A DNA stretch of 64,000 bases, taken from NCBI RefSeq assembly GCF_001858025.1, contig NZ_LZQD01000001.1, forward strand, positions 1,130,737 through 1,194,736, read 5' to 3'. Below the pieces are notes generated by a model, which saw only the letters and a program-made list of their open reading frames with translations, had not been told where the DNA came from and did not search any database. Both the position numbers and the translations under genes were made by a program. This document shows, in pieces, positions 1 through 7,392 of the stretch. Within the stretch, counting starts at the first letter, position 1. Each line of letters begins with the position of its first letter. This DNA comes from Trichormus sp. NMC-1 (GTDB lineage: Bacteria; Cyanobacteriota; Cyanobacteriia; Cyanobacteriales; Nostocaceae).

Positions 1-105
1 ATAGGAACTTGAAAATTTGAACTTGAAAATTTGAACTTGAAAATCTAAAATTGCTAACCCAAATAGTAGCAATGGTGCTATTAATTTTACCTTTCTCTTT
101 CTTAT

Positions 106-903
106 TTAGTGATGAGATGAGCGAAATAAATGATTATGTTCAGGATGGTATAAACGAGAGCGACCGGTTGCTGGTAAAAGTGCAGGACTAATTATATAAA
201 GTGTAGTCCGTAGTAATTGTTCTTCATGGGTACAACTAGCCATTTCCTCTAGTGGGACAACTCGGATTTTTTCATCAGGCCACCCGACACGAAAACAAAT
301 CGCTACTTGAGTTTGTGCTGGGTAATGTTCTAGTAGTTTAGCTTGAGCCTCGACAACATGACGCGCACTGAGGTACAAGCAGAGACTAGCTTGATGTGCT
401 GCTAGGCTGGCTAATTCTTCTGTAGCGGGAACCTCTGTGCGTCCACTAATGCGAGTCAGGATGATAGTTTGTACTAACCCAGGGATAGTTAATTCGATTT
501 TCAGTTTAGCAGCTGCGGCTTGAAAGGCACTGATACCAGGGATGACTTCAAAAGGAATATTAGCTGCGGCTAAAAGCTGCATTTGTTCGTGGATAGCACT
601 GTAGAGACTAGGATCTCCCGAATGAAGACGAACCACAGATTTGTGCGATCGCACTCCCTCAATCATAATCGGCAAAATCTCTTCTAAAGTCTGATTTGCT
701 GTTTGAATTATCTCAGCATCTTGACGACAAATATCTAAAATCTGTGTTGGTACTAAGGAATCAGCAAATAAAATCACATCAGCCATAGCCAGCAGTTTGT
801 GAGCCTTAACCGTTAATAAATCAGGATCTCCGGGTCCTGCACCCACAATATAGACGGCTGATTCTAGGCAATCTAACTTAGTTTTATCACTCAAATTACT
901 CAT
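106..903 (-). CDS. cobM: Precorrin-4 C11-methyltransferase (cobalamin synthesis)
   Basis: This is a SAM-dependent tetrapyrrole methyltransferase of 265 aa, the usual family length. The glycine-rich N-terminal motif VGAGPGDPDLLT lies at residues 20-31, and the RLHSGDP motif, which binds SAM in this fold, at 92-98. The family (CobM/CbiF) methylates precorrin-4 or cobalt-precorrin-4 at C11 in the cytoplasm during corrin ring synthesis. The ATG start leaves about 15 residues before the first strand. The next gene upstream on the same strand is lgt, about 350 bp away, so a shared operon is unlikely. I saw no convincing cobalamin riboswitch in front of it. The assignment within the methyltransferase superfamily rests on overall recognition of the sequence. 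Confidence 0.9.
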   Translation of the reverse strand: MSNLSDKTKLDCLESAVYIVGAGPGDPDLLTVKAHKLLAMADVILFADSLVPTQILDICRQDAEIIQTANQTLEEILPIMIEGVRSHKSVVRLHSGDPSLYSAIHEQMQLLAAANIPFEVIPGISAFQAAAAKLKIELTIPGLVQTIILTRISGRTEVPATEELASLAAHQASLCLYLSARHVVEAQAKLLEHYPAQTQVAICFRVGWPDEKIRVVPLEEMASCTHEEQLLRTTLYIISPALLPATGRSRLYHPEHNHLFRSSHH

Positions 904-1248
904 ATATTCATTTTTCTTCTACGAGATACCCCGTGTTCAGCGAAGCAACACGGGGAGCGGGCTAACCCTCCTGCACCGCTGGTTCACTGCGCCTCTGCGT
1001 GAAACAAAATCATACTCTTAATCAGCAACACCAAAAATTCTTTTGGCAAATCTTTCAGCACCTTTCCGGATTACCCCCTTTGACGTTGTAGAAAGAAATG
1101 GTAGATGCACCCTGGTTAAGCCCTAGAGAAAACTCTGGGGCATTTTTTATTTTTGGGGACAGGAGGGAAAGAGCAAGGGAGCAGGGAGCAGAGGGGAGGA
1201 AAAGTCAAATGAATTGCAGAAATTTGGAAGTCCGTTAAGAATCAGTAT
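904..1248. other. Intergenic region between cobM and lgt
   Basis: This 345-bp gap has no supported gene. It contains a small palindrome near 927-955 (CCCGTGTT ... AACACGGGG) and a plus-strand intrinsic terminator at 1120-1154, listed separately. Both flanking genes are on the minus strand, so the terminator implies a short plus-strand transcript inside the gap. Purine-rich low-complexity sequence (GGGAGCAG-type) follows around 1160-1200. Confidence 0.6.
1120..1154 (+). terminator. Rho-independent terminator, possibly of an unannotated small RNA
   Basis: A 9-bp stem GCCCTAGAG / CTCTGGGGC, with one T-G wobble, encloses an AAAA loop and is followed at once by ATTTTTTATTTTT. The U-tract lies only on the plus-strand side, so it terminates plus-strand transcription. 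No plus-strand coding sequence lies upstream, so a small RNA ending here is the natural inference. Confidence 0.6.
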
Positions 1249-2121
1249 TCAATCAGACACGATATCACTTTTTGAGGGTGGAACTACATCGGGTAAAGGA
1301 CGTTTCAGCCAATAAAGCCAAGCTAAACCAGTTAATCCAAAAATAATTCCGCTTAAACTGACTATTTGTGCAATCCGTAATGAACCTAGCATCAAGCTAT
1401 CTGTGCGTAAGCCTTCAATCCAAAAGCGTCCTAAGCTGTAGGCTACCCAGTAAACTAGAAATAGCGTTCCTAGCCTTAACCGTGGTTTATGAGATAAAGC
1501 GCGAAAAAATAAAGTCAACAGCAGAGTAAACACCATTAAATCCCACAAAGATTCATAGAGAAAGGTGGGATGAAAGTATTCAAAACTAGCCAAGCTGGGG
1601 GGACGACGCTCTGGGGGAATATACAATTTCCAAGGTAAACTTGTCGGTCCGCCAAAAGCTTCAGAGTTGAAAAAATTTCCCCAACGTCCGATCGCTTGCC
1701 CTAAAATCAGTGAAGGCGCTACCAAATCAGTTAGTTGCCAGAAAGATATGTTTTTAAGTTTGGCAAAAATTAACGCCGCCGTCACACCACCGATAATTGC
1801 ACCATGAATGGCAATACCTCCTTGCCAAATGGCAATTATTCGCTCTGGGTGTTGGGAGTATTCTGACCATTGAAATAAAACATAATATATTCTGGCTGCT
1901 GGAATAGCGCCAATTACCAGCCAAATTGACAAATCACTCAGCAACTCAGGATTAACGTGACGACGCTTGGCCAGATACTGGGAAAGACTCACACCAATTA
2001 ACACAGCCGAGGCAATCAACAAGCCATACCAGCGGATCACTAGGGGACCTATTTCTACCAGAATTGGTCCTGGAGAAGTAAATTGAAACGCTAAGGGCAA
2101 AGCGGAAAAATCCAGTTCCAT
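1249..2121 (-). CDS. lgt: Prolipoprotein diacylglyceryl transferase
   Basis: This is a 290-aa integral membrane enzyme. In this family it transfers diacylglyceryl from phosphatidylglycerol to the lipobox cysteine of prolipoproteins in the plasma membrane. The protein shows about seven hydrophobic segments. It carries HGAIIGG near residue 105 and the Lgt signature [13 protein letters not shown] near residues 145-157, with the conserved Arg and Asn. The ATG start places a short periplasmic N-terminus before the first helix. Substrates in this window would include the LIGC-lipobox binding protein at 35505-36656. It stands alone on its strand with AT-rich sequence upstream. Confidence 0.95.
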   Translation of the reverse strand: MELDFSALPLAFQFTSPGPILVEIGPLVIRWYGLLIASAVLIGVSLSQYLAKRRHVNPELLSDLSIWLVIGAIPAARIYYVLFQWSEYSQHPERIIAIWQGGIAIHGAIIGGVTAALIFAKLKNISFWQLTDLVAPSLILGQAIGRWGNFFNSEAFGGPTSLPWKLYIPPERRPPSLASFEYFHPTFLYESLWDLMVFTLLLTLFFRALSHKPRLRLGTLFLVYWVAYSLGRFWIEGLRTDSLMLGSLRIAQIVSLSGIIFGLTGLAWLYWLKRPLPDVVPPSKSDIVSD

Positions 2122-2547
2122 GCAAAATTACCTAAAAGATTTGATTACGGGAGGATTTTAAAATTCTTAGGCGCTACCCACCCTCAAAATCATAAGCTGT
2201 CATGATTTGAATTTGCACATCTTGGGGAAATGGGGAAAAATCTATTCAAAATTGTAAGGAGTCAGGAGTCAGAAGGGGCGTATTGCAATACGCCCGTACA
2301 GGAGTTAGGAGTTAGAAAGAAGGATGAAGAATATTTTCTCTTCTGTTCCATGTTAAGAGTTCCCTGCTATCAAACATTCTGTATTCTGAATCCTTACTCA
2401 AAATTCAAAATTCAAAATTCAAAATTCCCAAGCACTCCTACCGTCTGCATCCTGCTTCTTACCTTCTGCCAGAAATGTTAGATTTAAGTAAGTTAAAGTA
2501 GATTCTGTCGATATAATCACCTAAAGTACATTGATGTATCTACAATT
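2122..2547. other. Repeat-rich intergenic region between lgt and coaD
   Basis: This is a divergent gap of 426 bp. It contains a small palindrome at about 2276-2294 (GGGCGTATTG / CAATACGCCC) and the direct repeat AATTCAAA in three or four tandem units near 2400-2427. An 83-codon plus-strand frame at 2230-2481 runs through these repeats and has no protein-like features, so I do not call it a gene. Promoters for lgt and coaD should lie at the two ends. Confidence 0.6.
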
Positions 2548-3099
2548 GTGATTGCGATTTATCCTGGTAGTTTTGATCCCATCACCTTGGGACACCTTGA
2601 CATAATTCGGCGCAGTAGTCGGCTGTTCGAGCAGGTGATAGTCGCTGTCTTGGGAAATCCTAACAAAGTGCCACTGTTTACAGTGCAGCAAAGGTTAGCA
2701 CAGATTCGCCTAACTACAAAACATTTACCAAATGTGGAAGTAGATAGCTTTAACGGTTTGACTGTCAACTATGCCAATGTGCGACAAGCACAAGTTTTGA
2801 TCAGAGGTTTAAGAGCAGTTTCCGACTTTGAAATCGAGCTACAAATGGCTCACACCAATAAAACACTTTCTACTCAGATAGAGACAGTTTTTCTGGCTAC
2901 CTCGAACGAGTATAGTTTTTTAAGTAGTAGTGTGGTAAAAGAGATTGCAAAGTTTGGTGGCTCTGTCGATCATCTCGTTCCCCCACACATTGCCCTGGAT
3001 ATATACCAATGCTACAACCAAAACTCTCCAGCCCTGAGTCCAATCACAACGGCAACAATCATCTCCCCCAAGAGCATCCCAATGGACAGCCAGGGGTAG
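2548..3099 (+). CDS. coaD: Phosphopantetheine adenylyltransferase
   Basis: This enzyme catalyses the fourth step of coenzyme A synthesis, forming dephospho-CoA from ATP and 4'-phosphopantetheine. The start is GTG, chosen because the nucleotide-binding motif [12 protein letters not shown] (residues 5-16) begins directly after it. The TxGH signature is intact. Residues [12 protein letters not shown] and [14 protein letters not shown] match the family's later conserved blocks. At 183 aa it is about 20 residues longer than typical CoaD. The extra C-terminal tail reads through the start of the next gene in another frame, giving a 91-bp overlap with the DivIVA-like gene and suggesting translational coupling. 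Confidence 0.95.
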   Translation: MIAIYPGSFDPITLGHLDIIRRSSRLFEQVIVAVLGNPNKVPLFTVQQRLAQIRLTTKHLPNVEVDSFNGLTVNYANVRQAQVLIRGLRAVSDFEIELQMAHTNKTLSTQIETVFLATSNEYSFLSSSVVKEIAKFGGSVDHLVPPHIALDIYQCYNQNSPALSPITTATIISPKSIPMDSQG

Positions 3100-3677
3100 A
3101 TATTCAGCAGGAACTCAACCGTTTAGAGGATATGGTTCTCTCTAGCTTGCGGATTCCGCTGACGGGGCGTACCCTCATAGATGAAGAAAAGCTACTAGAA
3201 CAGCTGGATTTTGTCCGTCTTTCCTTACCATCTGTGTTTCAGGAAGCAGCAGAACTACTCCAACAAAAGGAGGAAATTATGCTGGAAGCTGAGGAATATG
3301 GACAGCAAGTGGTGGAAGCAGCACAGGCTAAAAGAGCGCAAATTTTAGCGGAAAGCGATATTATCAGACAGGCCGAACGGGAAGCGGAACAACTGCGGCG
3401 AAAAGTGCAGCAAGAGTGTGACGCGATGATGCAAGACACGGAGGCGGAAATTGAGCGCAAGCGGCGTGCTTGTATGCAAGAATTGGAGGAACTGCGTCAA
3501 AGTGCGATCGCACAAGCTCAAGAAATTGAAGATGGTGCTGATCAATATGCTGATAATGTCCTGGAAAATATCGAACAGGATCTTCAGGAAATGTTGCGGA
3601 TTATTACTAATGGCCGTTTACAACTGCGAGGAGATATTCCCAAGCAGCGTAATTCACCCAATCCTAAAAAGAGATAA
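3009..3677 (+). CDS. DivIVA / ATP-synthase-b-like coiled-coil protein
   Basis: A 222-aa, strongly charged protein. After a variable N-terminus of about 40 residues comes a conserved-looking block ([19 protein letters not shown]). It is followed by a long Glu/Arg/Gln-rich coiled coil (about residues 85-190) and a short C-terminal helix. Cyanobacterial proteins of this kind next to coaD are usually annotated as DivIVA-domain or ATP synthase subunit-b-like proteins. A role in cell division or cell-shape scaffolding is inferred from that similarity only. The chosen ATG at 3009 overlaps coaD by 91 bp; an internal ATG at 3132 would avoid the overlap but would lose a helical segment. Confidence 0.7.
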   Translation: MLQPKLSSPESNHNGNNHLPQEHPNGQPGVDIQQELNRLEDMVLSSLRIPLTGRTLIDEEKLLEQLDFVRLSLPSVFQEAAELLQQKEEIMLEAEEYGQQVVEAAQAKRAQILAESDIIRQAEREAEQLRRKVQQECDAMMQDTEAEIERKRRACMQELEELRQSAIAQAQEIEDGADQYADNVLENIEQDLQEMLRIITNGRLQLRGDIPKQRNSPNPKKR

Positions 3678-3790
3678 TCATTCGTAATTCATAATTATGG
3701 CGAAGTTGAAAATCATCTTGATGCCTTACCTTTCTTGGTATTGCATCCAATTTTTAGTACATTGATGATTATCTATTATAAACATTAAAA

Positions 3791-3825
3791 TGTCAGAATC
3801 AGGATTTACAGGATAACAGTAATAT
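3791..3825 (+). repeat. Single left end of the TGTCTGAATCAGGAT MITE-like family
   Basis: TGTCAGAATCAGGAT followed by TTACAGGATAAC matches the left terminal repeat of the complete elements at 5113-5291, 7064-7260 and 8577-8773. No right end is visible nearby, so this is a solo or decayed end lying downstream of the first toxin gene. Confidence 0.7.
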
Positions 3826-3842
3826 CTTCCTCGATTATGATA

Positions 3843-4226
3843 TCAATTACCAAAAGGATTTTCGATTTTTAGTCCAGCAATTCCTTTAAAATCGCTGACA
3901 TTTCTTGTTACTAAGAATGCGTCTTGATTCATTGCTGTAGCAGCGATAATTGCATCAGGAAGCTTAATTTTATATTGTCGTTTGAATTGGATTGTCTGAT
4001 TTTCAATTTCTCGTAACAATGGAACTGTGTTAAACTGGGATAGTAAATCTTCAATAGACTGTTCCTCTTCTTTTGATAAGCCGGCAAAACTCAGTAATTC
4101 AATGCGGATAATCGGTGAAAGTAGAATTTCGTGCAAATTCAAAAATTCTTCTGTAAACCATGAATTAACTGTTATATCATCGGCTAGATAGTAAATAAAA
4201 ATATTGGTATCATAAAGATATTTCAT
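3843..4226 (-). CDS. PIN-domain toxin ribonuclease (VapC type), module 1
   Basis: A PIN-domain protein of 127 aa when started at the ATG at 4226. That start overlaps the antitoxin stop as ATGA, the usual arrangement for coupled toxin-antitoxin genes. The acidic residues expected of a PIN active site are present: Asp in YDTN near the N-terminus, Glu in RIELLSF, Asp in LPDAIIAATA and Asp in VSDFKG. VapC-type toxins are Mg2+-dependent RNases that cleave tRNA or rRNA until neutralised by their partner. The target here is unknown. The pair is the first of four PIN modules on the minus strand between 3.8 and 7.0 kb. Confidence 0.85.
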   Translation of the reverse strand: MKYLYDTNIFIYYLADDITVNSWFTEEFLNLHEILLSPIIRIELLSFAGLSKEEEQSIEDLLSQFNTVPLLREIENQTIQFKRQYKIKLPDAIIAATAMNQDAFLVTRNVSDFKGIAGLKIENPFGN

Positions 4227-4420
4227 TCTTCCCATTCCTGACGCAGAGTATCTAAATGAGCTAACATTGCTGCTTTTTTATGCTTTAAAATTCCTTTAGC
4301 TTGAATAATTTTTTCATAGTCTTTTTTCCAATGTAATAGCATTGATTCTGGTACATCTACTGTAATTGAATCTTCATCTTGAGATACAAGATAATGTCTT
4401 GGTATTTTGATTAATGGCAT
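4223..4420 (-). CDS. Antitoxin of PIN module 1
   Basis: A 65-aa protein immediately upstream of the PIN toxin and overlapping it by 4 nt (ATGA). The N-terminus has short strand-like hydrophobic stretches (IKIPRHYLV, SITVDVPESMLL) that could form a small DNA-binding or dimerisation unit. The C-terminus is a charged helix ending LRQEWEE, as expected for the toxin-binding tail. I do not recognise a specific antitoxin family; the call rests on size, position and coupling. Such antitoxins usually autorepress their operon; no operator was identified. Confidence 0.7.
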   Translation of the reverse strand: MPLIKIPRHYLVSQDEDSITVDVPESMLLHWKKDYEKIIQAKGILKHKKAAMLAHLDTLRQEWEE

Positions 4421-4462
4421 AGTTTTATGCTCCTGTTTCTCTCAATTCAGATTGTAACATAT

Positions 4463-4493
4463 TGTTTGAATCAGGATTTTCAGGATTATATAG
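4463..4493 (+). repeat. Partial left end of the TGTCTGAATCAGGAT family
   Basis: TGTTTGAATCAGGAT followed by TTTCAGGATTATA is a diverged left terminal repeat of the MITE-like family. It is located between toxin-antitoxin modules 1 and 2. Confidence 0.55.
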
Positions 4494-4520
4494 CGGTATG
4501 CACTTGAATGAGATACAGTC

Positions 4521-4577
4521 ATAAGCCCCCTCCTCGCTTGCGGGGAGGGGGTTGGGGGTGGGGTTCTTGTATTTCAC
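4521..4577 (+). repeat. GC-rich dispersed repeat truncating a PIN toxin
   Basis: ATAAGCCCCC then a hairpin-forming GGGGAGGGGGTTGGGGGTGGGG block. Related copies occur at about 20990-21040, 61370-61420 and, in reverse orientation, 62846-62893. Here the block lies exactly where the truncated PIN gene ends, which suggests that its insertion or an associated deletion removed the toxin's C-terminal half. Confidence 0.6.
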
Positions 4578-4805
4578 TCAACCAATAACCGCTTTAGTAG
4601 TTTGTTCTATAGTCCATCCTAAGCCATTAACATTAACAGGACGAGTAGCAACAACCCAAAATTCAATAATTACTTGAGAGGTAATAAAACATTGATCACC
4701 TTGTAATAAAATTTCAGAAATAGTATTTTGTATAAGGTTGTATTCCTGAGATTGAGAATTTGCAAATCTAAGAACAATATTGGTATCCAGTAAATAGCTT
4801 TTCAT
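4578..4805 (-). pseudogene. Truncated PIN-domain toxin, module 2
   Basis: Only the N-terminal 75 residues of a PIN-domain protein remain. They include the first active-site Asp (LLDTNIVLRF) and the second motif (ITSQVIIEFWVVATRP). Family members are about 130-140 aa and need two further acidic residues in the C-terminal half, which are missing here. The frame stops at the edge of a GC-rich dispersed repeat. Its start overlaps the frameshifted antitoxin by ATGA. I therefore read the module as a decayed toxin-antitoxin pair with no expected RNase activity. Confidence 0.75.
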
Positions 4806-5046
4806 ATTCCTCTATCATCATAAATATTTTCTCGACGCAGTGCTTCATCTGATAGGGTAATACTGCTTTGAGGAAATTGAGATAACCATTCTTGAAATTG
4901 TGCTACTTTTCCTCTGATGTTAAATTTTGCTGTTCTGCTAACGGAATTATATTTCTATGAGAAAGTTTAGATAAAAAAAGTTTTTGATCTTCGGGAGTTA
5001 ACTTGGAAACAATTTCTACAAGGGAGTCAACAAGTTGTACATTCAT
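4802..5046 (-). pseudogene. Frameshifted antitoxin of module 2
   Basis: From the ATG at 5046 the frame reads MNVQLVDSLVEIVSKLTPED and on to about residue 40, then hits a stop (TSEEK*). Shifting frame near 4925-4930 restores a sensible continuation (KFNIRGKVAQFQEWLSQFPQ, then SDEALRRENIYDDRGI) that ends in TGA overlapping the toxin ATG. The two halves joined make a protein of about 80 aa, which fits the antitoxins found beside such PIN toxins. The frameshift means no full-length antitoxin is made, consistent with the toxin also being broken. Confidence 0.75.
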
Positions 5047-5112
5047 AATTATTTATGTCATTTACTAGGTTATAAGCAATATTTTACTGTATTTTAATTA
5101 TAATCTGTCAAC

Positions 5113-5291
5113 TGTCAGAATCAGGATACCCAGGATTATAGGATTGACAGGATGATTATTTGATGATTACTAAACGTGAATGATGTATTGATTATTACAG
5201 TAATTTCATAAAAATTAACCTTTCTCCATACTAACCATCAACAACTAACCAATAATCAAACAATCACATCCTGTACATCCTGATTCTGACA
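5113..5291. mobile_element. MITE-like element, 179 bp, perfect 15-bp terminal inverted repeats
   Basis: The ends are TGTCAGAATCAGGAT and its exact reverse complement ATCCTGATTCTGACA. The interior is AT-rich and shares long stretches with the copies at 7064-7260 and 8577-8773 (for example ATCATCAACAACTAACC and AATCAAACAATCACATCC). It encodes no protein, so it would depend on a transposase elsewhere. It sits between toxin-antitoxin modules 2 and 3. I could not define a target-site duplication with confidence. Confidence 0.8.
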
Positions 5292-5348
5292 ATATATTAG
5301 AAAAGATGGTTTAGTAATATGAATCCTGAATAACAAATATAGCATTAA

Positions 5349-5741
5349 TCAATAATTCACTTGATCAATATCGGTGTGAATAAAATCATTACCTTTGAAT
5401 AATAAAGGTTGATTTGTAGATTTTGCTAAAGCATAAGAAAAGCAATCTCCCATATTAAGTTTTGCAGGATGACGGCCTTTACCAAATTTCAAAAATGCTG
5501 CATTTGGTAATTGTGCCTGTTCTACAGTAAAAGGTACAATAGTTATAGAAAATGCTGCAATTAATAAATTCAGATTTTCTACACCTTGCTGACCATGTTT
5601 AGTACCTAAAACAATGGATGCTTCCACATAACCTGGAGAAGAAAGTAAACAATCTGCACTTTCGTTAATCAGTTCAATAAATATCAATTCTTCAGGTTCA
5701 TCATAAATAATTGCCATAATAGCAGAAGTATCAATAACCAT
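5349..5741 (-). CDS. PIN-domain toxin ribonuclease (VapC type), module 3
   Basis: An intact 130-aa PIN protein. The N-terminus MVIDTSAIMAII carries the first catalytic Asp. A Glu follows in GYVEASIVLG. The third motif LNMGDCFSYALAK and a C-terminal FIHTDID segment supply the remaining acidic residues. This matches the VapC subgroup common in cyanobacteria. The start overlaps the upstream antitoxin as TAATG, indicating coupled translation. The module lies between a complete MITE-like element (downstream) and a solo end (upstream). The RNA target cannot be deduced. Confidence 0.88.
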   Translation of the reverse strand: MVIDTSAIMAIIYDEPEELIFIELINESADCLLSSPGYVEASIVLGTKHGQQGVENLNLLIAAFSITIVPFTVEQAQLPNAAFLKFGKGRHPAKLNMGDCFSYALAKSTNQPLLFKGNDFIHTDIDQVNY

Positions 5742-6001
5742 TATTCTGGGATTCCAAACTCGTTATAACCAATAATTTCATCAGGAGTTCTGCTATCAAG
5801 AACTGGTAAATTTCTAATCTGATGACAAATACTCCGAACAAGATTAATATCAATTTTATTCTCTTTTCGATTGGGTAAGGAAATAGGATGAGCTTGATAT
5901 AAAAGTTTTCCTGTTATTTCCATACCAGCAAAATTTGGGGGAAGTTTCAGATATAAACAACCATTTTCATCTACACGAGCATCAAAATTAATTTGTTGCA
6001 T
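5741..6001 (-). CDS. Antitoxin of PIN module 3
   Basis: An 86-aa protein directly upstream of the VapC-type toxin, overlapping it by one base (TAATG). The first 30 residues look like short strands (INFDARVDENGCLYLKLPPNF), compatible with a small beta-rich dimerisation or DNA-binding fold. The C-terminus (LPVLDSRTPDEIIGYNEFGIP) is typical of the tail that wraps around PIN toxins. I infer the antitoxin role from position and this tail; I do not name a family. Confidence 0.75.
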   Translation of the reverse strand: MQQINFDARVDENGCLYLKLPPNFAGMEITGKLLYQAHPISLPNRKENKIDINLVRSICHQIRNLPVLDSRTPDEIIGYNEFGIPE

Positions 6002-6083
6002 TGTCTTTTCTGATCAATTTAATTACGGAATTGCTGATTTTACCTCTATTTCGATTGTAACATATTGCCAGATATTATAAAAT

Positions 6084-6124
6084 TGTCTGGATCAGGATAC
6101 CCAGGATTAAAGGATTTACAGGAT
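6084..6124 (+). repeat. Solo left end of the TGTCTGAATCAGGAT family
   Basis: TGTCTGGATCAGGAT is followed by ACCCAGGATTAAAGGATTTACAGGATG in pieces shared with the complete elements. No right end is found downstream before the next gene. Next to it, at about 6142-6195, are two short hairpins (GTCCGTT/AACGGAC and CTGGGAA/TTCCCAG) of another repeat type. Confidence 0.65.
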
Positions 6125-6202
6125 GTTTATTACAAAATTTCTTTAGTCCGTTTTAACGGACTTTCGCTATGAGACTGGGAATTTATTCCCAGGCTAAATA
6201 TG

Positions 6203-6703
6203 CTAATCTAATTTAGATTCTCCAGCTAATTTGAGGACATCATTAATAATGCTATCTGTCAACCACATTCCTTGTTGACGTAGTATGGTAATTACAGAAG
6301 CAACAGAAGACAAATAACCCAGTTTTTTCGCCTTAACTAAAACACCCAATGTTCCTGTATATTTTAAGTGATATATATTAGCAATTCTTCGGGCTAATTG
6401 ATCATCAAAAATCAACAAACTACCAGGATTTTCTAATCCTAATGCTAATACTTCTGCTTCTCCTTGTCCCAAATCTATAACAGCAGGAATTAAACTAATT
6501 GATTTAACAGGAGTAATAGAAATCCATTCAATAGAATGAATATCTGGGACATTAATTCCTTGATTTTTGCCAACTGCTAATTCTTCAATTACCGCAGGAG
6601 GTGTGATAACTTCTCCATACAATTTTTTCAGTAGTTCTAAATGACCGACTTGATGAAGATATAGCAGAGGAGAAGTATTGACAATCACTAAAGAATCAGG
6701 CAT
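6203..6703 (-). CDS. DUF3368 PIN-like toxin, module 4
   Basis: A protein of 166-169 aa whose N-terminus (VIVNTSPLLYLHQVGHLELL) and mid-region (GQGEAEVLALGLE, then LLIFDDQLARRIA) are typical of the DUF3368 family, a divergent PIN-fold group. In this family the first Asp of the PIN site is often Asn, as in VIVNTS here. Later acidic residues Glu (GEAE) and Asp-Asp (IFDDQLAR) are kept. It is partnered with a UPF0175 gene. I prefer the ATG at 6703, which overlaps the UPF0175 stop by 8 nt; an ATG at 6712 is also possible. Confidence 0.85.
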   Translation of the reverse strand: MPDSLVIVNTSPLLYLHQVGHLELLKKLYGEVITPPAVIEELAVGKNQGINVPDIHSIEWISITPVKSISLIPAVIDLGQGEAEVLALGLENPGSLLIFDDQLARRIANIYHLKYTGTLGVLVKAKKLGYLSSVASVITILRQQGMWLTDSIINDVLKLAGESKLD

Positions 6704-6947
6704 TGTTAACATCTTGTTCTAATTGTTCTAAAGTTAAAGAAAAGGGAGAAACTTGATAACGTCCTAAAATTGTTAAAAATTCTACCCGTGACATTCCCGC
6801 TAATTGTGCTGCTCTTCCTGATGAAAGTTTACCAAGTTCAAAAAGTTTAACTGCTGCTAAAATTTGTATTTCTTTAGTCAGACTTTCTGGAGTTTCTTTG
6901 AGACTAATTAAAATTTCTTCAGGTATTTCTAAGGATACGGTACTCAT
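6696..6947 (-). CDS. UPF0175 family antitoxin, module 4
   Basis: An 83-aa protein with the UPF0175 pattern. A short N-terminal strand (VSLEIPEEILISL) is followed by helices containing AAVKLFELGKLSSGRAAQLAG and then MSRVEFLTILGRYQVSPF, a helix-turn-helix-like segment. UPF0175 genes are regularly found with DUF3368 genes and are thought to act as their antitoxins and DNA-binding repressors. The overlap with the toxin gene supports one transcript. The start ATG is well placed, with an AT-rich promoter region behind it that carries the nested MITE-like elements. Confidence 0.85.
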   Translation of the reverse strand: MSTVSLEIPEEILISLKETPESLTKEIQILAAVKLFELGKLSSGRAAQLAGMSRVEFLTILGRYQVSPFSLTLEQLEQDVNNA

Positions 6948-6994
6948 AATATGATTCTCTAATTGGGTTTGCGGTGTTGATTAATCTTTATTAT

Positions 6995-7341
6995 AGTCTG
7001 AATCAGGATTATAGGATTTACAGGATTGTTATTTGATGGTTAATGACTCAGTTTATAATATTTTGTCTGAATCAGGATAACCAGGATGATAGGATTTACA
7101 GGATGATTATTTGATGATTACTAGACGTGAATGATGTATTGATTATTACAGTAATTTCATAAATATTTACTTTTATCTATACTAATCATCAACAACTAAA
7201 CAAATAATCAAACAATCACATCCTGTACATCCTCAAATCCTGGACATCCTGATTCAGACAACCACAACATTCACCACACAACAAATAATCATCCAATCAC
7301 ATCCTGTACATCCTTAAATCCTGGACATCCTGATTCAGACA
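6995..7341. mobile_element. Outer MITE-like element interrupted by a second copy
   Basis: A left end (AGTCTGAATCAGGAT, one base off consensus) starts at 6995 and a right end (ATCCTGATTCAGACA) finishes at 7341. Between them lies a complete copy at 7064-7260. Removing the inner copy leaves about 150 bp with paired ends, so insertion of one element into another is the simplest reading. Tandem unequal recombination is an alternative. Confidence 0.55.
7064..7260. mobile_element. MITE-like element, 197 bp, perfect 15-bp terminal inverted repeats
   Basis: The ends are TGTCTGAATCAGGAT and ATCCTGATTCAGACA, exact reverse complements. Sub-repeats of the type CAGGAT recur inside each arm, so each arm extends about 45 bp with imperfect pairing. 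The interior shares ATTATTTGATGATTACTA and GTGAATGATGTATTGATT with the 5113-5291 copy, which shows common descent. Confidence 0.8.
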
Positions 7342-7392
7342 ATAATATGCTATTTTATATACAGCATACATGAAACCAACCATTAACCAGTC

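Larger units (their letters stand above)
6948..7392. other. Gap filled by nested MITE-like elements
   Basis: This 445-bp divergent gap between the UPF0175 gene (minus) and the SUMF1 gene (plus) is almost wholly repeat. It contains one complete element at 7064-7260, flanked by a left end at 6995 and a right end at 7341. I see no open reading frame in it. The promoters of both neighbours must lie in the short unique edges or within the repeats. Confidence 0.7.

Noticed and set aside
2230-2481. 83-codon open frame on the plus strand
   Set aside because: It runs through AATTCAAA tandem repeats and a small palindrome, its composition is unlike a protein, and it lies in the gap upstream of coaD.
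7064-7341. CRISPR or phage attachment sites from the repeated CATCCTGTACATCC motifs
   Set aside because: The motifs are arms of inverted-repeat elements, not evenly spaced direct repeats. There is no integrase or tRNA nearby.
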